Shown piece by piece: positions 49,926-60,619 of a DNA stretch of 64,000 nucleotides. Both the position numbers and the translations under genes were made by a program. Source of the DNA: Diplonema japonicum (lineage: Eukaryota > Euglenozoa > Diplonemea > Diplonemida > Diplonemidae); NCBI GenBank assembly GCA_964019335.1, contig OZ025702.1, forward strand, positions 186,001 through 250,000, written 5' to 3'. The first letter of the stretch is position 1. Each line of letters begins with the position of its first letter. The notes beneath the pieces are model-generated. The model saw only the letters and a list, made by a program, of their open reading frames with translations, did no database searches and was not told the origin of the DNA.

Positions 49926-52900
49926 ATGGTGGGTCAAGATGTGACACACAGCGAGCCCTATGAGGTATCCGGCCTCTTATCACTGGTAAAGTTGGTTATA
50001 GATATTTCTGAAGACGAAGGTCGATTGGTACGTGGTGAGGGACGACACATCCGTATTGTCGGTCCTGGAGCAAAGGGGTGTAAAGTGTGGAATAAGAACG
50101 CGGATGAAGTACCCTTGGACAACGCAGGAGATTTAGTGTACACGGTGACCTCTGAAGTGTTTTACTACAGCCTCCTTATTGAACAAAAAGGAGTTCATAA
50201 CTGTTCACTGCAAGCAGCAAGCACTCTCACCGGCCCTTGGGTTACCATACATGAGTCTAGAATATGTGCCCTCACAGCTTCTCCTTTCTTCACAGACCCT
50301 GTTCCCACATGGAAACAGCTCAAAAGAAAATCCAAATTGGAAGCGAGTTTCCCACACACCCGTGTATTCGTCACATCACACTCCACAGCGGAGATCATCA
50401 CCGAACGGCATCGAACGATAGACGTGATGGCCGCACTTTCCAACGACCTTGGAAGGAAGCTTGACTTCACCGAGACTGAGATGTTCCCTAACACCTGCCA
50501 GCTGCCTGTCCCGTTGAAGTTCACAGCGAAGGAGGGCAGCGTAGCAATGTACCCTAAAGTGGGGCTTAAATGGCACACCACAATGAACAAAATAAGCGGT
50601 GTCGAGGTAAGCAAGCACATGGTCGAGAAAGTGATGGGGTGGGTGTGGAGGAGCAAGGTCTTCTGCGGGGGAAGGGTGCCTCTACCAAGCGCTGAAACTG
50701 TATTCATCCCTGTCCCTTATATAGAAGAAATGCTTGTCGGTAGTATGACCCAAGTTCGGCACCACGCGCAGGTGCAGTGGTTGCTGGACTGCTGGTGGTC
50801 GCGCAGTAGGAAGAACATCGCCATCCTCGATGCCTCTATCACAGAGGTCGTTCCCAACGCCGTTCTCGCTGCGCAGCTGCGGCTCCTCAGAACTCTGGGC
50901 GTCACTGCCCCCCCGCTCCCAGCAGAACCCGTCACCTCCGCATTATTCAAGGACTGGGCGTGGTCTGCCCTGGTCAACTGGGGCCCTGAATCAGTGCGCT
51001 CCTACGTCATGATGCTGAAGTCCATCCTCCTCAACTTCTTCGGCGAGGCAGCGCTTGTCGACATCCTCAGCTTCGGGACTACTAACCCTCCGGAGGCCCT
51101 CGAAAAAATGCCTTTCAAACATGTTGTCATCACGAAACTGCTCAACCACACTGAGATAGAGTGGAAGTGCAAGACGTGCAGTGCCTCCATATCACAAGGT
51201 GCATGGGTTCGAGGGGACGAGTTGTTGTGCGAAGCGTGCCACCACGAAGTGATGCTGCACGCACCTGGGCACACAGACTATGATGTGGACACCCCGGAGA
51301 CGCTGCAGGAAGTGGACACCGGCACTGCTGAGAAGGTCAAGAAGGTTATGGATGAGGACAACCTGTTCTCGCTCCTGCTGCAAGATGAGCCACCCATTGA
51401 CAACTTGTTGGAGAATGAAATACCCGCAGACACTCTGATAGAAGAACCAACGCTGTCGACGGCTTCCGAACCAGACGCAGAGGACGACACAAGGGCGATG
51501 GACACAATCATGAAACAAGTCAAGGAAGAGGAACGGGTGGTGAGGAAGAAGAAGTTGGCAGGTATCGCAGAACGGACCCAGGAGCTGCGCAAGGAAGTAG
51601 CGCGAAAAAAGAGCGAAAAAGTAAAGGACCAAGAGGAGTGGGACGAGCTTACCACCCGCTACGAAAAGATGATAGAAGAACAGGCAGAAGAACGGAAGGT
51701 ACAACAGGAAAAACTCAAAAAAGAAAAGGCCCTCGTAGAAAAGAACATAACAAAGTTGGTAGAAGAAGCTGAAGAAGAGTTTAATGAAAACCGTCTGCGT
51801 ATCAAACGTGCACAACGGGAGTACGCTGACCTGCAATGCGAGATACAGAAGTTAAAGGGGCAGCCTAGCGACCCTGTCAAGGAGCTTTTTGTAGAGGAGG
51901 AACCGAAACAACGGCCAAAAAAAACGAAGGTGAAACGTTTGCCATCGACTCCACCCCCGCCCCCTCCACCTCCTCTAAGCAACTTGGAATTAATCAAGAA
52001 TCAGTTGAATGCCGTCAAAAAAAGTATATTGTCGCAGAATGGTGTACCGTCACCACGACAACTCAAAGCTGTGCTCCTGGATGTCTCGGCGAAGACTTCC
52101 TCAACCGAACAACACGAGAAGCTCAAAAGGAAAAGCAACATGGTCAACAACGACGGGCCGCACCTCGGCATCTGCTCCACCCAAGAACGGAGGAGAGGGC
52201 CTTCGATGTTCTGCGAGGCAGCACCGCCGGTGTTTGCAACGCCTCCTGAAAACTCAACAACGGACAGCAAGAAGGAAAGCCAACAAGAAGAACAAGAGAA
52301 CATAAACGGGGAGCAGGTGGGCGGTCACAACCCGTTCAACTTAAGCACTTCATCTGACAGCTCGCCCCCACCACCTGCAGCGTCAACGTCTCCCCAGCAG
52401 GGAGAGTCCAAAGTGTTGAGTTCTAAAGAGGTGTCTTCCTCACCGATGCCTGATGTCAAGCTAGTGAATGTATCAAAAACGTGTCTCACAGTGACAGTCC
52501 CTGACGCTGTGACTAATAAGGAAAAGAAGTGCATCTATTCGATCAAAGTGGAGATGGTGGAAGACGAGCAACAGGAAAATGTTGAAAACGTTGCAACCGA
52601 AAACCCAGACACGCTGAAAGAGTACTGCATGCTGAGCCAGGCGATGAACCTGGCCCTGCGACTCGATGACGGTGCGTGCGACACCGAGGAAGGGAAGAAG
52701 GCTGTGCTGCGCATGATTGATACAGTGATGAGGGGCATCGACCCAAGCGAGACTCACAGCAGCTCAGACACTGACGGTTCGGAGTCCGGATCCATGTCCC
52801 GAGCAGCACCAAAGGGACGGAGGATGAGCAAACAGGTCAACCTCACGAAACGGTGGAAAAAATGCATCAACGGTGCAAAAGAGAAACGGTTCAACAAAAC

Positions 52901-53474
52901 CCCCACAAAAAAGCCATCACTCCGCCAGATCACTACCGACGCCTTTTCAAAACGAGCAGAAGAGGTGATGTATGCCGCACTGGAGGAGAAGATTGCAAAA
53001 AGAAAAACGAATCCTGTTCCAGATCATGATGTAAGACTGCAAAAGCCTCGTATAGAAGCGGGCGTTGCAAGCAGTGGTGGGACCATGGCTGCCACACAAC
53101 CTAAAAAGCTCCCACCCATAAAGACAGCTCTCGCTAAGGTTGCACCTGAAAAGGTTGCCGCAGAGCGTGCCGGGACGGTGCTGCAAGACCTCCCTGTTCT
53201 CACGAAACCGACGCACTGCCTCAAATCTGTTGCCAAGATGTTGAGTGCCGTGTTGCCGAAGCTCGCTGCGAAGCCTGACCCGACACCGCTGCCACCGCCA
53301 TCTGCACCGCCGCCACGAGCAGCAGATGCTCTGCTCCAAAACTGGACAGTGCCCCAAAAAACACTTCTTTCGCATTCAGCTGACATCCAAGCGACTCTGC
53401 AGTCCATCCTGGCGAAAAAACAAAAACGCGAGTTCAACGTACACAAGAAGCTGCAGAGCTTGCGGCCTCACTGA
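49926..53474 (+). CDS. Large coiled-coil protein with a zinc-ribbon-like motif
   Basis: Single exon, 1182 aa. Residues 1-400 are a mixed globular region without a known family (LLSLVKLVIDISEDEGRL; QVQWLLDCWWSRSRKN). Residues 415-440 contain CKTCSASISQGAWVRG then CEACHH, a CxxC-x17-CxxC pair that could hold zinc. Residues 525-665 form a long charged coiled coil (KVKDQEEWDELTTRYEKMIE). A short poly-Pro stretch follows (TPPPPPPPPLSN), then Ser-rich and basic disordered parts, and a C-terminal helix (FNVHKKLQSLRPH). The poly-Pro is reminiscent of formins but no FH2 domain is present. Function unknown; a cytoskeletal scaffold is possible. Confidence 0.6.
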   Translation: MVGQDVTHSEPYEVSGLLSLVKLVIDISEDEGRLVRGEGRHIRIVGPGAKGCKVWNKNADEVPLDNAGDLVYTVTSEVFYYSLLIEQKGVHNCSLQAASTLTGPWVTIHESRICALTASPFFTDPVPTWKQLKRKSKLEASFPHTRVFVTSHSTAEIITERHRTIDVMAALSNDLGRKLDFTETEMFPNTCQLPVPLKFTAKEGSVAMYPKVGLKWHTTMNKISGVEVSKHMVEKVMGWVWRSKVFCGGRVPLPSAETVFIPVPYIEEMLVGSMTQVRHHAQVQWLLDCWWSRSRKNIAILDASITEVVPNAVLAAQLRLLRTLGVTAPPLPAEPVTSALFKDWAWSALVNWGPESVRSYVMMLKSILLNFFGEAALVDILSFGTTNPPEALEKMPFKHVVITKLLNHTEIEWKCKTCSASISQGAWVRGDELLCEACHHEVMLHAPGHTDYDVDTPETLQEVDTGTAEKVKKVMDEDNLFSLLLQDEPPIDNLLENEIPADTLIEEPTLSTASEPDAEDDTRAMDTIMKQVKEEERVVRKKKLAGIAERTQELRKEVARKKSEKVKDQEEWDELTTRYEKMIEEQAEERKVQQEKLKKEKALVEKNITKLVEEAEEEFNENRLRIKRAQREYADLQCEIQKLKGQPSDPVKELFVEEEPKQRPKKTKVKRLPSTPPPPPPPPLSNLELIKNQLNAVKKSILSQNGVPSPRQLKAVLLDVSAKTSSTEQHEKLKRKSNMVNNDGPHLGICSTQERRRGPSMFCEAAPPVFATPPENSTTDSKKESQQEEQENINGEQVGGHNPFNLSTSSDSSPPPPAASTSPQQGESKVLSSKEVSSSPMPDVKLVNVSKTCLTVTVPDAVTNKEKKCIYSIKVEMVEDEQQENVENVATENPDTLKEYCMLSQAMNLALRLDDGACDTEEGKKAVLRMIDTVMRGIDPSETHSSSDTDGSESGSMSRAAPKGRRMSKQVNLTKRWKKCINGAKEKRFNKTPTKKPSLRQITTDAFSKRAEEVMYAALEEKIAKRKTNPVPDHDVRLQKPRIEAGVASSGGTMAATQPKKLPPIKTALAKVAPEKVAAERAGTVLQDLPVLTKPTHCLKSVAKMLSAVLPKLAAKPDPTPLPPPSAPPPRAADALLQNWTVPQKTLLSHSADIQATLQSILAKKQKREFNVHKKLQSLRPH

Positions 53475-53571
53475 AAGAATGTGGTTTTCCAACCAAACAA
53501 AGGGAGAAAAAAAAAAGAAAAAAAAAAGAAATCCATTTGCCTTGCCCGTATCTTTTCCTCCGACACGCCAC

Positions 53572-53573
53572 AG
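53572..53573 (+). promoter_or_regulatory. Predicted trans-splice acceptor AG
   Basis: TTGCCCGTATCTTTTCCTCC followed by GACACGCCACAG ends 8 nt before the ATG at 53582, within a 107-nt gap. Candidate spliced-leader site by position. Confidence 0.4.
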
Positions 53574-53581
53574 AAGGCAAC

Positions 53582-54103
53582 ATGTCTGTGTCAGACGCAC
53601 CGCCCTCAACGGTGGTGTTCTCGAAGCCGTTGGACATTGCCCAGTATTTGAAGGGAGCGTGGAAGAGGTGTATGGAAGAAAAGGACTTTGGGGGTACGTT
53701 TCAGTTCAGGCGGACAAGTAATGTAGTAATAGTGATTTCGAGCGAAGTGGCAAGCGATGGGGGTGTCGAGGTGTTGCGCTGGGTGGTAGCGCAGTCTGGG
53801 AAGAAAGACGAGGTTATACCTATGTACGAGATGAAACTAGTTGGCGTCGACGACAAGGAAGCTACCATCAGCTACGACTACCAAGGCATCCCATGCCAGG
53901 GGCGCTTTATCAGCGGGCCCAACGCTTTACTCCTCACGCACATCGACAACACCGAGCGCACCGCTGTTGTCAGCATCACATACCGCATCCTTGATGACAA
54001 CACGATGGCAGTGGTGGTCGCAGAGTGCGATTCTAAAGGGCCTTCGAGACTGCTGACTGGAACAATGCACAAAATCGAGTCTGCGGATTACCCTCCTTGC
54101 TGA
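53582..54103 (+). CDS. Small beta-rich protein, unknown
   Basis: Single exon, 173 aa. Pattern of alternating strands: IAQYLKGAWKRCM, GTFQFRRTSNVVIVISSE, YEMKLVGVDDKEATISYDYQ, GRFISGPNALLLTHI, AVVSITYRILDDNTMAVVVA. A W near the N-terminus of the first strand, Gly-x-Trp-like start and about ten strands recall lipocalin/calycin barrels or the DUF6314 fold, but this is only a shape argument. No signal peptide or membrane segment. Function unknown. Confidence 0.55.
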   Translation: MSVSDAPPSTVVFSKPLDIAQYLKGAWKRCMEEKDFGGTFQFRRTSNVVIVISSEVASDGGVEVLRWVVAQSGKKDEVIPMYEMKLVGVDDKEATISYDYQGIPCQGRFISGPNALLLTHIDNTERTAVVSITYRILDDNTMAVVVAECDSKGPSRLLTGTMHKIESADYPPC

Positions 54104-54192
54104 TTTTTTTTTTCTCCCCCCCTTTTTTTTTTCCCACACCAATCAAAAAAAAAAAATTTTTTTTTTTCTTCAGGGGAAAAAAAAAAGTGAAA

Positions 54193-54978
54193 ATGCGAAG
54201 GGTGTTGAATAAGTGTGCTGTGTTGCCTTTTCACCGGGGGTTATCGACGGCGGTCGCCAAGGTGCATCTTCCCGTTCAGCTCTCGAAACAGCTGGTTCAG
54301 TCCGGAAGCGATGAGGTGGAGGAAATCATGTCGGTAAAAGGACCCATCTTCTCGACAAGCGTAGTGGGCGGCACGATGGCCGTTAAGCGGACTGCCGAGC
54401 TGATACCTCTGTTCACCCCAGCGGGGATGCTGGAAAAGTGCGATTTTTCGATTACATTGAACACCGAAAAGACAATGGCAACCATCTCCTGCACAACGGC
54501 AGTTAAATATGGTAGAGTCACAAAAAAAAAAAAAAAAAAAAAAAAAAAAACAGGTAACGGAGACATGGAAGCGATGACAGGAGCCACCACCGCCGCGCTG
54601 ACAGTTTATGATATGTGCAAGAGTGTGTCTAAGGACGGGCTTTTTATAAGTGAAATTAAGTTGATCAGAGACTCTAAAGCAAGACCAAAACCTGAACAAC
54701 CAACACCACCAAACCCCGATAAGGAATCCACTGAGAGAAAGAGAACACCCCGGGATCCACCCACCGAAGAAATGCCAGAACCGAAGGACCGAACCCCTAA
54801 AGACGCCCCACGACCCGAACCTGCTAAAGACGCCCCACGACCCGAACCTGCTAAAGACGCCCCACGACCCGAACCTGCAAAACACGCCCCTAAAAAGGAA
54901 ATCAAAGATAGCCTGGCCCTTCTCATCGAAAGGATCCAGAAGGAAGAGGCGGAAGCGAGGAACAAAAACGTCAGGTAA
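54193..54978 (+). CDS. moaC: MoaC, cyclic pyranopterin monophosphate synthase
   Basis: Exons 54193-54511 and 54554-54978 around a 42-nt intron that is mostly A and happens to keep the frame; 247 aa. Core motifs: VKGPIFSTSVVGGTMAVKRT, AELIPLF, then GDMEAMTGATTAALTVYDMC and ISEIKLI. MoaC (MOCS1B in animals) forms cPMP, the first stable intermediate of molybdenum cofactor, working with the radical-SAM MoaA. The catalytic Lys/His set appears conserved around KRTAELIPL and MEAMT. The Arg-rich N-terminus (MRRVLNKCAVLPFHRGLS) fits mitochondrial import. After the enzyme a tail of about 85 residues has three KDAPRPEPA repeats and a Lys/Glu-rich helix, absent from bacterial MoaC. MoaA is not in the window. 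Confidence 0.9.
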   Translation: MRRVLNKCAVLPFHRGLSTAVAKVHLPVQLSKQLVQSGSDEVEEIMSVKGPIFSTSVVGGTMAVKRTAELIPLFTPAGMLEKCDFSITLNTEKTMATISCTTAVKYGRVTKKKKKKKKKTGNGDMEAMTGATTAALTVYDMCKSVSKDGLFISEIKLIRDSKARPKPEQPTPPNPDKESTERKRTPRDPPTEEMPEPKDRTPKDAPRPEPAKDAPRPEPAKDAPRPEPAKHAPKKEIKDSLALLIERIQKEEAEARNKNVR

Positions 54979-55147
54979 GAACACCTCACCTAAAAAGAAA
55001 GGAAGCAAATGCTAAGACATTTCCCACCCCCCCTCCGCCCCCTCCTTCCCTCTACATTGGATCACGCCGTGGACTTTTTTTTATTCGAAAAGTAAAGAAA
55101 GAAAGAAAAAAGAGAATCTTATCTTCAGGAGAGTGAAATGAAAGCAG

Positions 55148-57606
55148 ATGGAGGTCTTGAAGCAAGGTGACCTGGTAGTAGCCAATGGGCTGCTAGACAC
55201 AGTGGACTTAAATGGCATGCAGGGGACGTTGGTGGGATGGACAAAGGATGGGGAGCGTGCTATAGTGGAGTACGGAGACGGAGAGAGGTTCGTGACTAAG
55301 GAAAACCTGTCTGTGGTGAAGACAAAAATGAGACACCTGCCATCTATCACGTGTGCCCTGAGCATCAGTGCGGCCTGTGTCTACTACATCGCATTGAATA
55401 AAGCGCTGCTGAAGCTCAAAAAGGGTGATGGTGTCGTTGTGTCTCGTCTTATCCAGCTCAGCAACAAGATAATGATAGTGAAGGGCTCCTTTGGTATAGT
55501 GTCTCGTGTCCCTGGCGGCAAGCCCAGCACCATTGGTGTCACGGTCAATGGGACCTATTTCGATGCGACATCTGCCGACGTGGTGCCTTCTCATGACCCG
55601 ATGAACCCACTGGCAGAACCTTCTTGGCGGCAGGAGTCCCCAAGCATAGCATCTCCCGCCCCTGTCATCGAGCCGAACAGAAGTAAAAAAAGAAGTAGCA
55701 ATCAACCAGCTCAAAAGAAGAGCTGGTTTTGCTGCTTTTCACCCAACAGCGCTGTTGACGACGAAGGGGACAGATCTCCTCGAAGCCCGCCTGCGCAGCA
55801 CTCTACCAACTTCAACGAGGCTTCAAGAACACTTCCTCGTATCACAACATCTTCCGTGTCTTCGTCGCAGAACCCGCACCCGCCTTCGGTAATGTCCTAC
55901 AACTCTATCAAGTCCCCGCCGCAACGTCCACTTGCAGGTCCCATCAAGAGCCCTGACAAGCCCCTTGCGAAGTCACCACCCACCCAGCCTATTGAATGTG
56001 TTGTCAAAAGCCCCCCCAAGGCGTTAGACTCCGTGCGAAGCACACGGAGCGTGTCAGGCGAGCAGTTTGCGAACTCCTCCACACGATCTCTGTCGCTTAT
56101 ACCAGTTGCACAAGTGAGTTTGAAGAGTGCACCTAAAAGCCCACACAGCCCACACTCGCGCAGCTCCGTGGGGTGGGGACACAGCCCGACCAGCCCGTTG
56201 AGTGCGGGGAATGAAGGATTTAAGCTAGAGGATGACGAGGAAGAAGAAAAAAAAGATGACAAAGAGGAAGATGAAAAAAGAGAAGCGGGCAAAGAAGATG
56301 AAGAAGAAGAGACGGGCATGGAGAGGAGGAGAACGCTCCCTGTGGGAAGTCTTGTGATGGAAAAGCCATTGGGGATAGATGACATAGAGAAGCTATATGG
56401 TCTCATGATCGGGAAGGGCAAGGTCCTGACACACTCAGGAGCTGTGCTGGCTTGTACGAAGGGTGTCGTACTCGAAGAGCTGCACGTGCTAAAGGTAGTG
56501 CGTGATCCTGGCGACCCAGTGTTTACGGAACAAGACACAGAACGGTTTCTCTCCGCCCTCCCCAAGGACTCCCAAGGGATATCTCAACATGTTGTAATGC
56601 CAACAGACTTGCACCTTGCTGTGCTTGTCTCCACCCATGCACCACTGGCAGTTCCTTCTTCCTCGTCGTCATCTTCGAATGAGCTGCCAGATGTGGAAGA
56701 GGTAGAGGTGTCCACCGAGACCACCCAACAACCAAAAAAATCGCGCAAGGAAAAGAAATCGAAGAAGAAGAAGAGAAAGGAAAAAAAGGCGAAAAAAAAT
56801 AAGCGTGGGAAAAAGGAGAAGAAACAGGTGGAAAAGAGCAGCGACGATGCAGACGCTGTCGACGTCATGTCAACAGGCTCCTCGCTGAAGCCCTGCGAGG
56901 TGTTCAGCTCGCCTGAATTTGTAAAGAACGATGATGAAGTAGAAGCAACACCCATGGTGCCCCTCCCGCCTGCCTCGTGGGATGCAAAGACGGTGTCCCC
57001 GGAAAAGGTCTCACCGCCACCGAGTCTTGTGAAGAGTCCTGAAAAACCTTCTCCGAAGCTGGTTTTGAACGCTTCCATAGCCAAAGCAGAAGGGGAACCG
57101 TTGGGGCTTGACATCACTGACGATCTGGTGGTCACTTCGGTGGTGCAAAACGGCGCAGCGCAGAGGTCCGGGCTCGATTTCAGGTGCGTTGGAATGCAGC
57201 TGTTCAAGGTGAATGGCGAGGATGTGACGGAGGCGGAGGAGGCTGCAAAATCCGTTTTTAGCAGTGTGCTGGAGTTGCAATTTTGTCTTCCAAGAGATGC
57301 GCCCAACCCCGGGTCCCCAGTGGACATGATGTCATCGCCGCAGGTATGTAGCCACATTGTCACCGATTCACACCTACATAGGTTGCCGCGCCCCCCTGCA
57401 CTCCAACATCACCCGCTGCCGTTTGTGTGCCATGTGATCCTACTTCACGTTTCGTGTCTCCTGTTGCCAAGCGGTCCAGGTCCAGGTCACCTGTCTACCG
57501 AAAAAATGAGGGCCTCATGGGACAGAACAGAATACGATGGGTTCGCAGCCCAATCCAAGCAGACGCTTTGTGGATCGAGTCGCTCCGGACCCGTGCCGGG
57601 CTTTGA
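55148..57606 (+). CDS. KOW/SH3-like and PDZ domain protein
   Basis: Exons 55148-57343 and 57382-57606 around a 38-nt intron; 806 aa. N-terminus has two SH3/KOW-like stretches (GDLVVANGLLDTVDLNGMQG; KKGDGVVVSRLIQLSNKIMI). The middle is a long Ser/Pro linker with repeated KSPP motifs, an acidic block, and a poly-Lys block (RKEKKSKKKKRKEKKAKKNK) that looks like a nuclear or membrane-binding patch. A PDZ domain follows (about 640-715: EGEPLGLDITDDLVVTSVVQ, GAAQRSGLDFRCVGMQLFKV). Exon 2 adds a Ser/Arg-rich tail ending TRAGL, itself a possible PDZ ligand. Scaffold protein, partners unknown. Without splicing the frame runs on to 57652. Confidence 0.65.
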
Positions 57607-57795
57607 AACTCTTCAGTTCCCTCCTTCCTTCCTTCCCCCCAGTCAAAAGTAAGAAGAAAAAAAAAATTGTAAGAAAAAAAAAAAAATAATGATATGTTCC
57701 TTCCCTCCCCCCGTTAACACAGTCTTGCGAGACGGAACAAAAATGGTTATGGTTTTTTTTTATTATCTCTCGCACTTTTCAACTTTATCTTTCAA

Positions 57796-57797
57796 AG
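57796..57797 (+). promoter_or_regulatory. Predicted trans-splice acceptor AG
   Basis: TCTCTCGCACTTTTCAACTT and TATCTTTCAAAG end 7 nt before the ATG at 57805. Candidate spliced-leader site by position. Confidence 0.4.
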
Positions 57798-57804
57798 GCA
57801 CTCG

Positions 57805-60507
57805 ATGGATGCCACTGAGCGGTTGAACAACTTCCTTGCGGGAGAGGCGACGTGCTTGATTAATGCTTTCGATAAAATGCAGTCGCAGGAGGAGGAAAAC
57901 TTTGTTTTCTCCTGCGGGAAACTCCAGCAAGAAGCGATAGGAGTACCCGCAAGGATGAAATTCAACGAGAGGCGGAAACAATCTTTGAAAGAAGGGGTCA
58001 ACCTGACAAAAGAGGAAGAAGAGTTCGTGGCGGAAGGGAAGGGAAAGCTCCCCGTAGGGTCGAAGAAAATACTACACGGGGAAAAGCCTCCCGAGGAACC
58101 GCAGCAAAACCGTGTTCCGCTGTGGCAGCGCACGATGGTGGACAAACGTGTTGCAAACATCGTGAAGGAAGAAAACACAAAACTCATCAAACGCATAAAT
58201 GCGAAGGAGGAGAACGTGTGTCTAACTCCCTGCGGGGAATGCAACGTGGAAGCTTTTGTACCAAAACCACCTCCTGCAAAAGTAGAAGGAGAGAAGCCCC
58301 CTTGCGACAACAGACAACAAATTCTGAAACTCAACCAACAGGCATCACGGGAGATCCGTCTCTTAGTCCGCAAGCTTGCCATTGAAGCCAACGACACACA
58401 CCCCGCTTCTGAGGGACTCGCCCCTCTTATCTCCGCTGTTTCTAAAAAAATCACTTCGAAGGTGGAATCCCTTCCAACACGGCATGAGGATTCCCTTGGG
58501 TTCCTTCTCAACGACGGCCACGCCCTCCCCGTCCTGGGATACCTCCCCATTCTGTCACGCTCGGGCAAACCGCTTAAAAAACCCCTCAAGGCCGCACGAG
58601 GGGTCGTCGTCAATGTCTATGTTGACAAGAAATACCTCGGATCGTACCGGCCGTGCCTTAGAGTCATGCGGTACTACATTCTTTGCCACAGCGTGTACTC
58701 CTTGGTCAAGGTGAAGCGTCTACCTAGCAAGATGACAGCAGAGGTATCGCGGCCGTTGCCTTTCACAGGCGAATACCAATTGGAAGACCTGTTGGCAGCC
58801 ACAATGCCGCTCATCAAAAGGGAAGTGTTGCAAAGCCTGTTTGTGTCTAGTAAAATCCGCACCTCAGGAATGCAGATTTACGAACACGTGGCCGCGGTCT
58901 CTGAGACGCCTTCCCCGCATGTCAATGACGTGATGCAGCTCCTTTTGAACCTGCAGACAGTCATCATGCCTTGCTACGACATGGCGCATAATATCGATAC
59001 TGCCAAAGAAGATGTCAAGAGGATGACTCCTTGTGAATCGGTAGTGGAATGGGAACCCTTCTTTCGGTCTTTGTTTGAGTACGCGCTGATTGTGCACTCC
59101 CGTGCGCTGCCTCCCACCGAGGAGACCATCAACGACTTCTTCGTGGCCGTGTTGGAGTGGGTCGGAAAAGGATCTGAGAAGAAGTACACCGACATAATAG
59201 AGAACACACGCGTAGCAAAACTGAAAGCCTTCAAAGACAAGATGATGACCACCGATAGCAACGAAGCCTTCACCTCGTCAGGGTACCCGCCGCCACAAAA
59301 GCACAAGCCCAACAAGTTCGGCTATGGCAAGGTGGGTCTGTTCCTGCGAACATTAGGATCCGATCTCACAACAATGCTGCTCAACCAGTGGGACTTCACA
59401 AAGCTAACAGACGCCGATTTCGAGCACCCCCAACAAGAAGAAGGCGAGGACGGCCAAGAAGAAGACGACGAAGACGAGTGGCAAGAAAAGGACAACCTCG
59501 ACGGGCTGCTAGAACATCTTGCTGAGGAGTCCGATGCCAGCGAAGAGACCATGAAGGAGTGCAAGGTAACCTTCGAGAAGCGATACGAGGGCCAGTACTT
59601 ACAACAGCTTCTAAGGAGCGTGCAGGATGCTGAAGCGGACTCCGAACCTGAAACTACTTTAACGCTGGAGTCCAGTCTGAAGGAACCACCACGCGTCTCT
59701 CAGCCCCCACATGTCAATGAAGCACGTATCAAAGTACGAGCGAAGGATCTTCTAGAAGAAGCAGCACGGCGGAAAAAACTTCGCAGTGCCCCCGTGCGAC
59801 CCGCACCGCAGCCACCGAAGTACCGGGTGTCTTCTGCGCTAGGGTCGCATTTGAAATCCATCAAGCCGACAAATTTCAGAATAACACCGAAGATACCATC
59901 ATCACCGTTCAAAAACGCGCTGAAGACAGCGTCTGTCCTTGAGGCACAGATTAAATCCCTGCGCAGGAGTGAGGGGGTGACGTACAGAAACGTGGAAGAA
60001 ATGGAAAATGTGGTGTGTGATGAAGTACTCGACATGCAGTTGGATGGAAGGAGCCGCGAGGCACTCGAGCTTCAAACCGCCTTTCGAAGTCTTAAAGCCT
60101 TACCATTAAGGTACATTCAAGCAGTCGAAGAAGGGATGAGAAGGACGGCGGTGAGGGGACAACGGAGGCGTCCCCAGACAGGGAAACCTCGTATCATGTT
60201 GCTGCCCGATGTGCGAGAGTACGAGACACCACGGGCGGGCAAGTACAGAGCACCGACAGCGAGAATCAGCAGCGATGACGGGAGGCTGGAGCGGGCTGTT
60301 ATGGCTGTGTCAGGGAACAATAACGAGACACCGAAATCGTACCAGAAAATGCTCACTGTTATCGAGAACCTCCCCCCTGAAAAGCTAGAACGGCAGAACA
60401 GCGGGTACTCCGTTCTGCGGGAGAGACTCGTTTCCGTCAAAGCAGTCCGGCGTGCTTCTGTAGTGGCGTCCTTGTGTTCCGTAACCTTGGTTTCTATAGT
60501 ACACTGA
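57805..60507 (+). CDS. 900-residue protein of unknown function
   Basis: Single exon, 900 aa. No family recognised. Residues 1-190 are charged and helical; 200-480 look globular with aliphatic helices (RVMRYYILCHSVYSLVKVKR; DVMQLLLNLQTVIMPCYDMA; PFFRSLFEYALIVHSRALPP). An acidic block (QQEEGEDGQEEDDEDEWQEK) is at about 545-565. The C-terminal third is basic and disordered (LRSAPVRPAPQPPKYRVSSA), ending in a short hydrophobic stretch (ASVVASLCSVTLVSIVH) that could be a tail anchor. Alternative start: none better; ATG lies 7 nt after an acceptor-like AG. Codon use resembles neighbours. Confidence 0.6.
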   Translation: MDATERLNNFLAGEATCLINAFDKMQSQEEENFVFSCGKLQQEAIGVPARMKFNERRKQSLKEGVNLTKEEEEFVAEGKGKLPVGSKKILHGEKPPEEPQQNRVPLWQRTMVDKRVANIVKEENTKLIKRINAKEENVCLTPCGECNVEAFVPKPPPAKVEGEKPPCDNRQQILKLNQQASREIRLLVRKLAIEANDTHPASEGLAPLISAVSKKITSKVESLPTRHEDSLGFLLNDGHALPVLGYLPILSRSGKPLKKPLKAARGVVVNVYVDKKYLGSYRPCLRVMRYYILCHSVYSLVKVKRLPSKMTAEVSRPLPFTGEYQLEDLLAATMPLIKREVLQSLFVSSKIRTSGMQIYEHVAAVSETPSPHVNDVMQLLLNLQTVIMPCYDMAHNIDTAKEDVKRMTPCESVVEWEPFFRSLFEYALIVHSRALPPTEETINDFFVAVLEWVGKGSEKKYTDIIENTRVAKLKAFKDKMMTTDSNEAFTSSGYPPPQKHKPNKFGYGKVGLFLRTLGSDLTTMLLNQWDFTKLTDADFEHPQQEEGEDGQEEDDEDEWQEKDNLDGLLEHLAEESDASEETMKECKVTFEKRYEGQYLQQLLRSVQDAEADSEPETTLTLESSLKEPPRVSQPPHVNEARIKVRAKDLLEEAARRKKLRSAPVRPAPQPPKYRVSSALGSHLKSIKPTNFRITPKIPSSPFKNALKTASVLEAQIKSLRRSEGVTYRNVEEMENVVCDEVLDMQLDGRSREALELQTAFRSLKALPLRYIQAVEEGMRRTAVRGQRRRPQTGKPRIMLLPDVREYETPRAGKYRAPTARISSDDGRLERAVMAVSGNNNETPKSYQKMLTVIENLPPEKLERQNSGYSVLRERLVSVKAVRRASVVASLCSVTLVSIVH

Positions 60508-60593
60508 TGACACTTCTATCGAAGATGTCAGTTTTTTATTTTATTTATTTATTTATTTTTTTTTTTTTGTCGTTGCTCGCGATACCTGTTGGC

Positions 60594-60595
60594 AG
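60594..60595 (+). promoter_or_regulatory. Predicted trans-splice acceptor AG
   Basis: A 12-nt T run and GTCGTTGCTCGCGATACC then TGTTGGCAG end 24 nt before the ATG at 60620. Candidate spliced-leader site by position. Confidence 0.35.
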
Positions 60596-60619
60596 GCCAA
60601 GCAATATGCTTTACACGAA

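Noticed and set aside
49909-49945. Upstream ATG at 49909 with a 23-nt intron as an alternative start of the coiled-coil gene
   Set aside because: Splicing 49929-49951 would give an in-frame start, but 23 nt is below the shortest supported intron (32 nt); the ATG at 49926 needs no intron.
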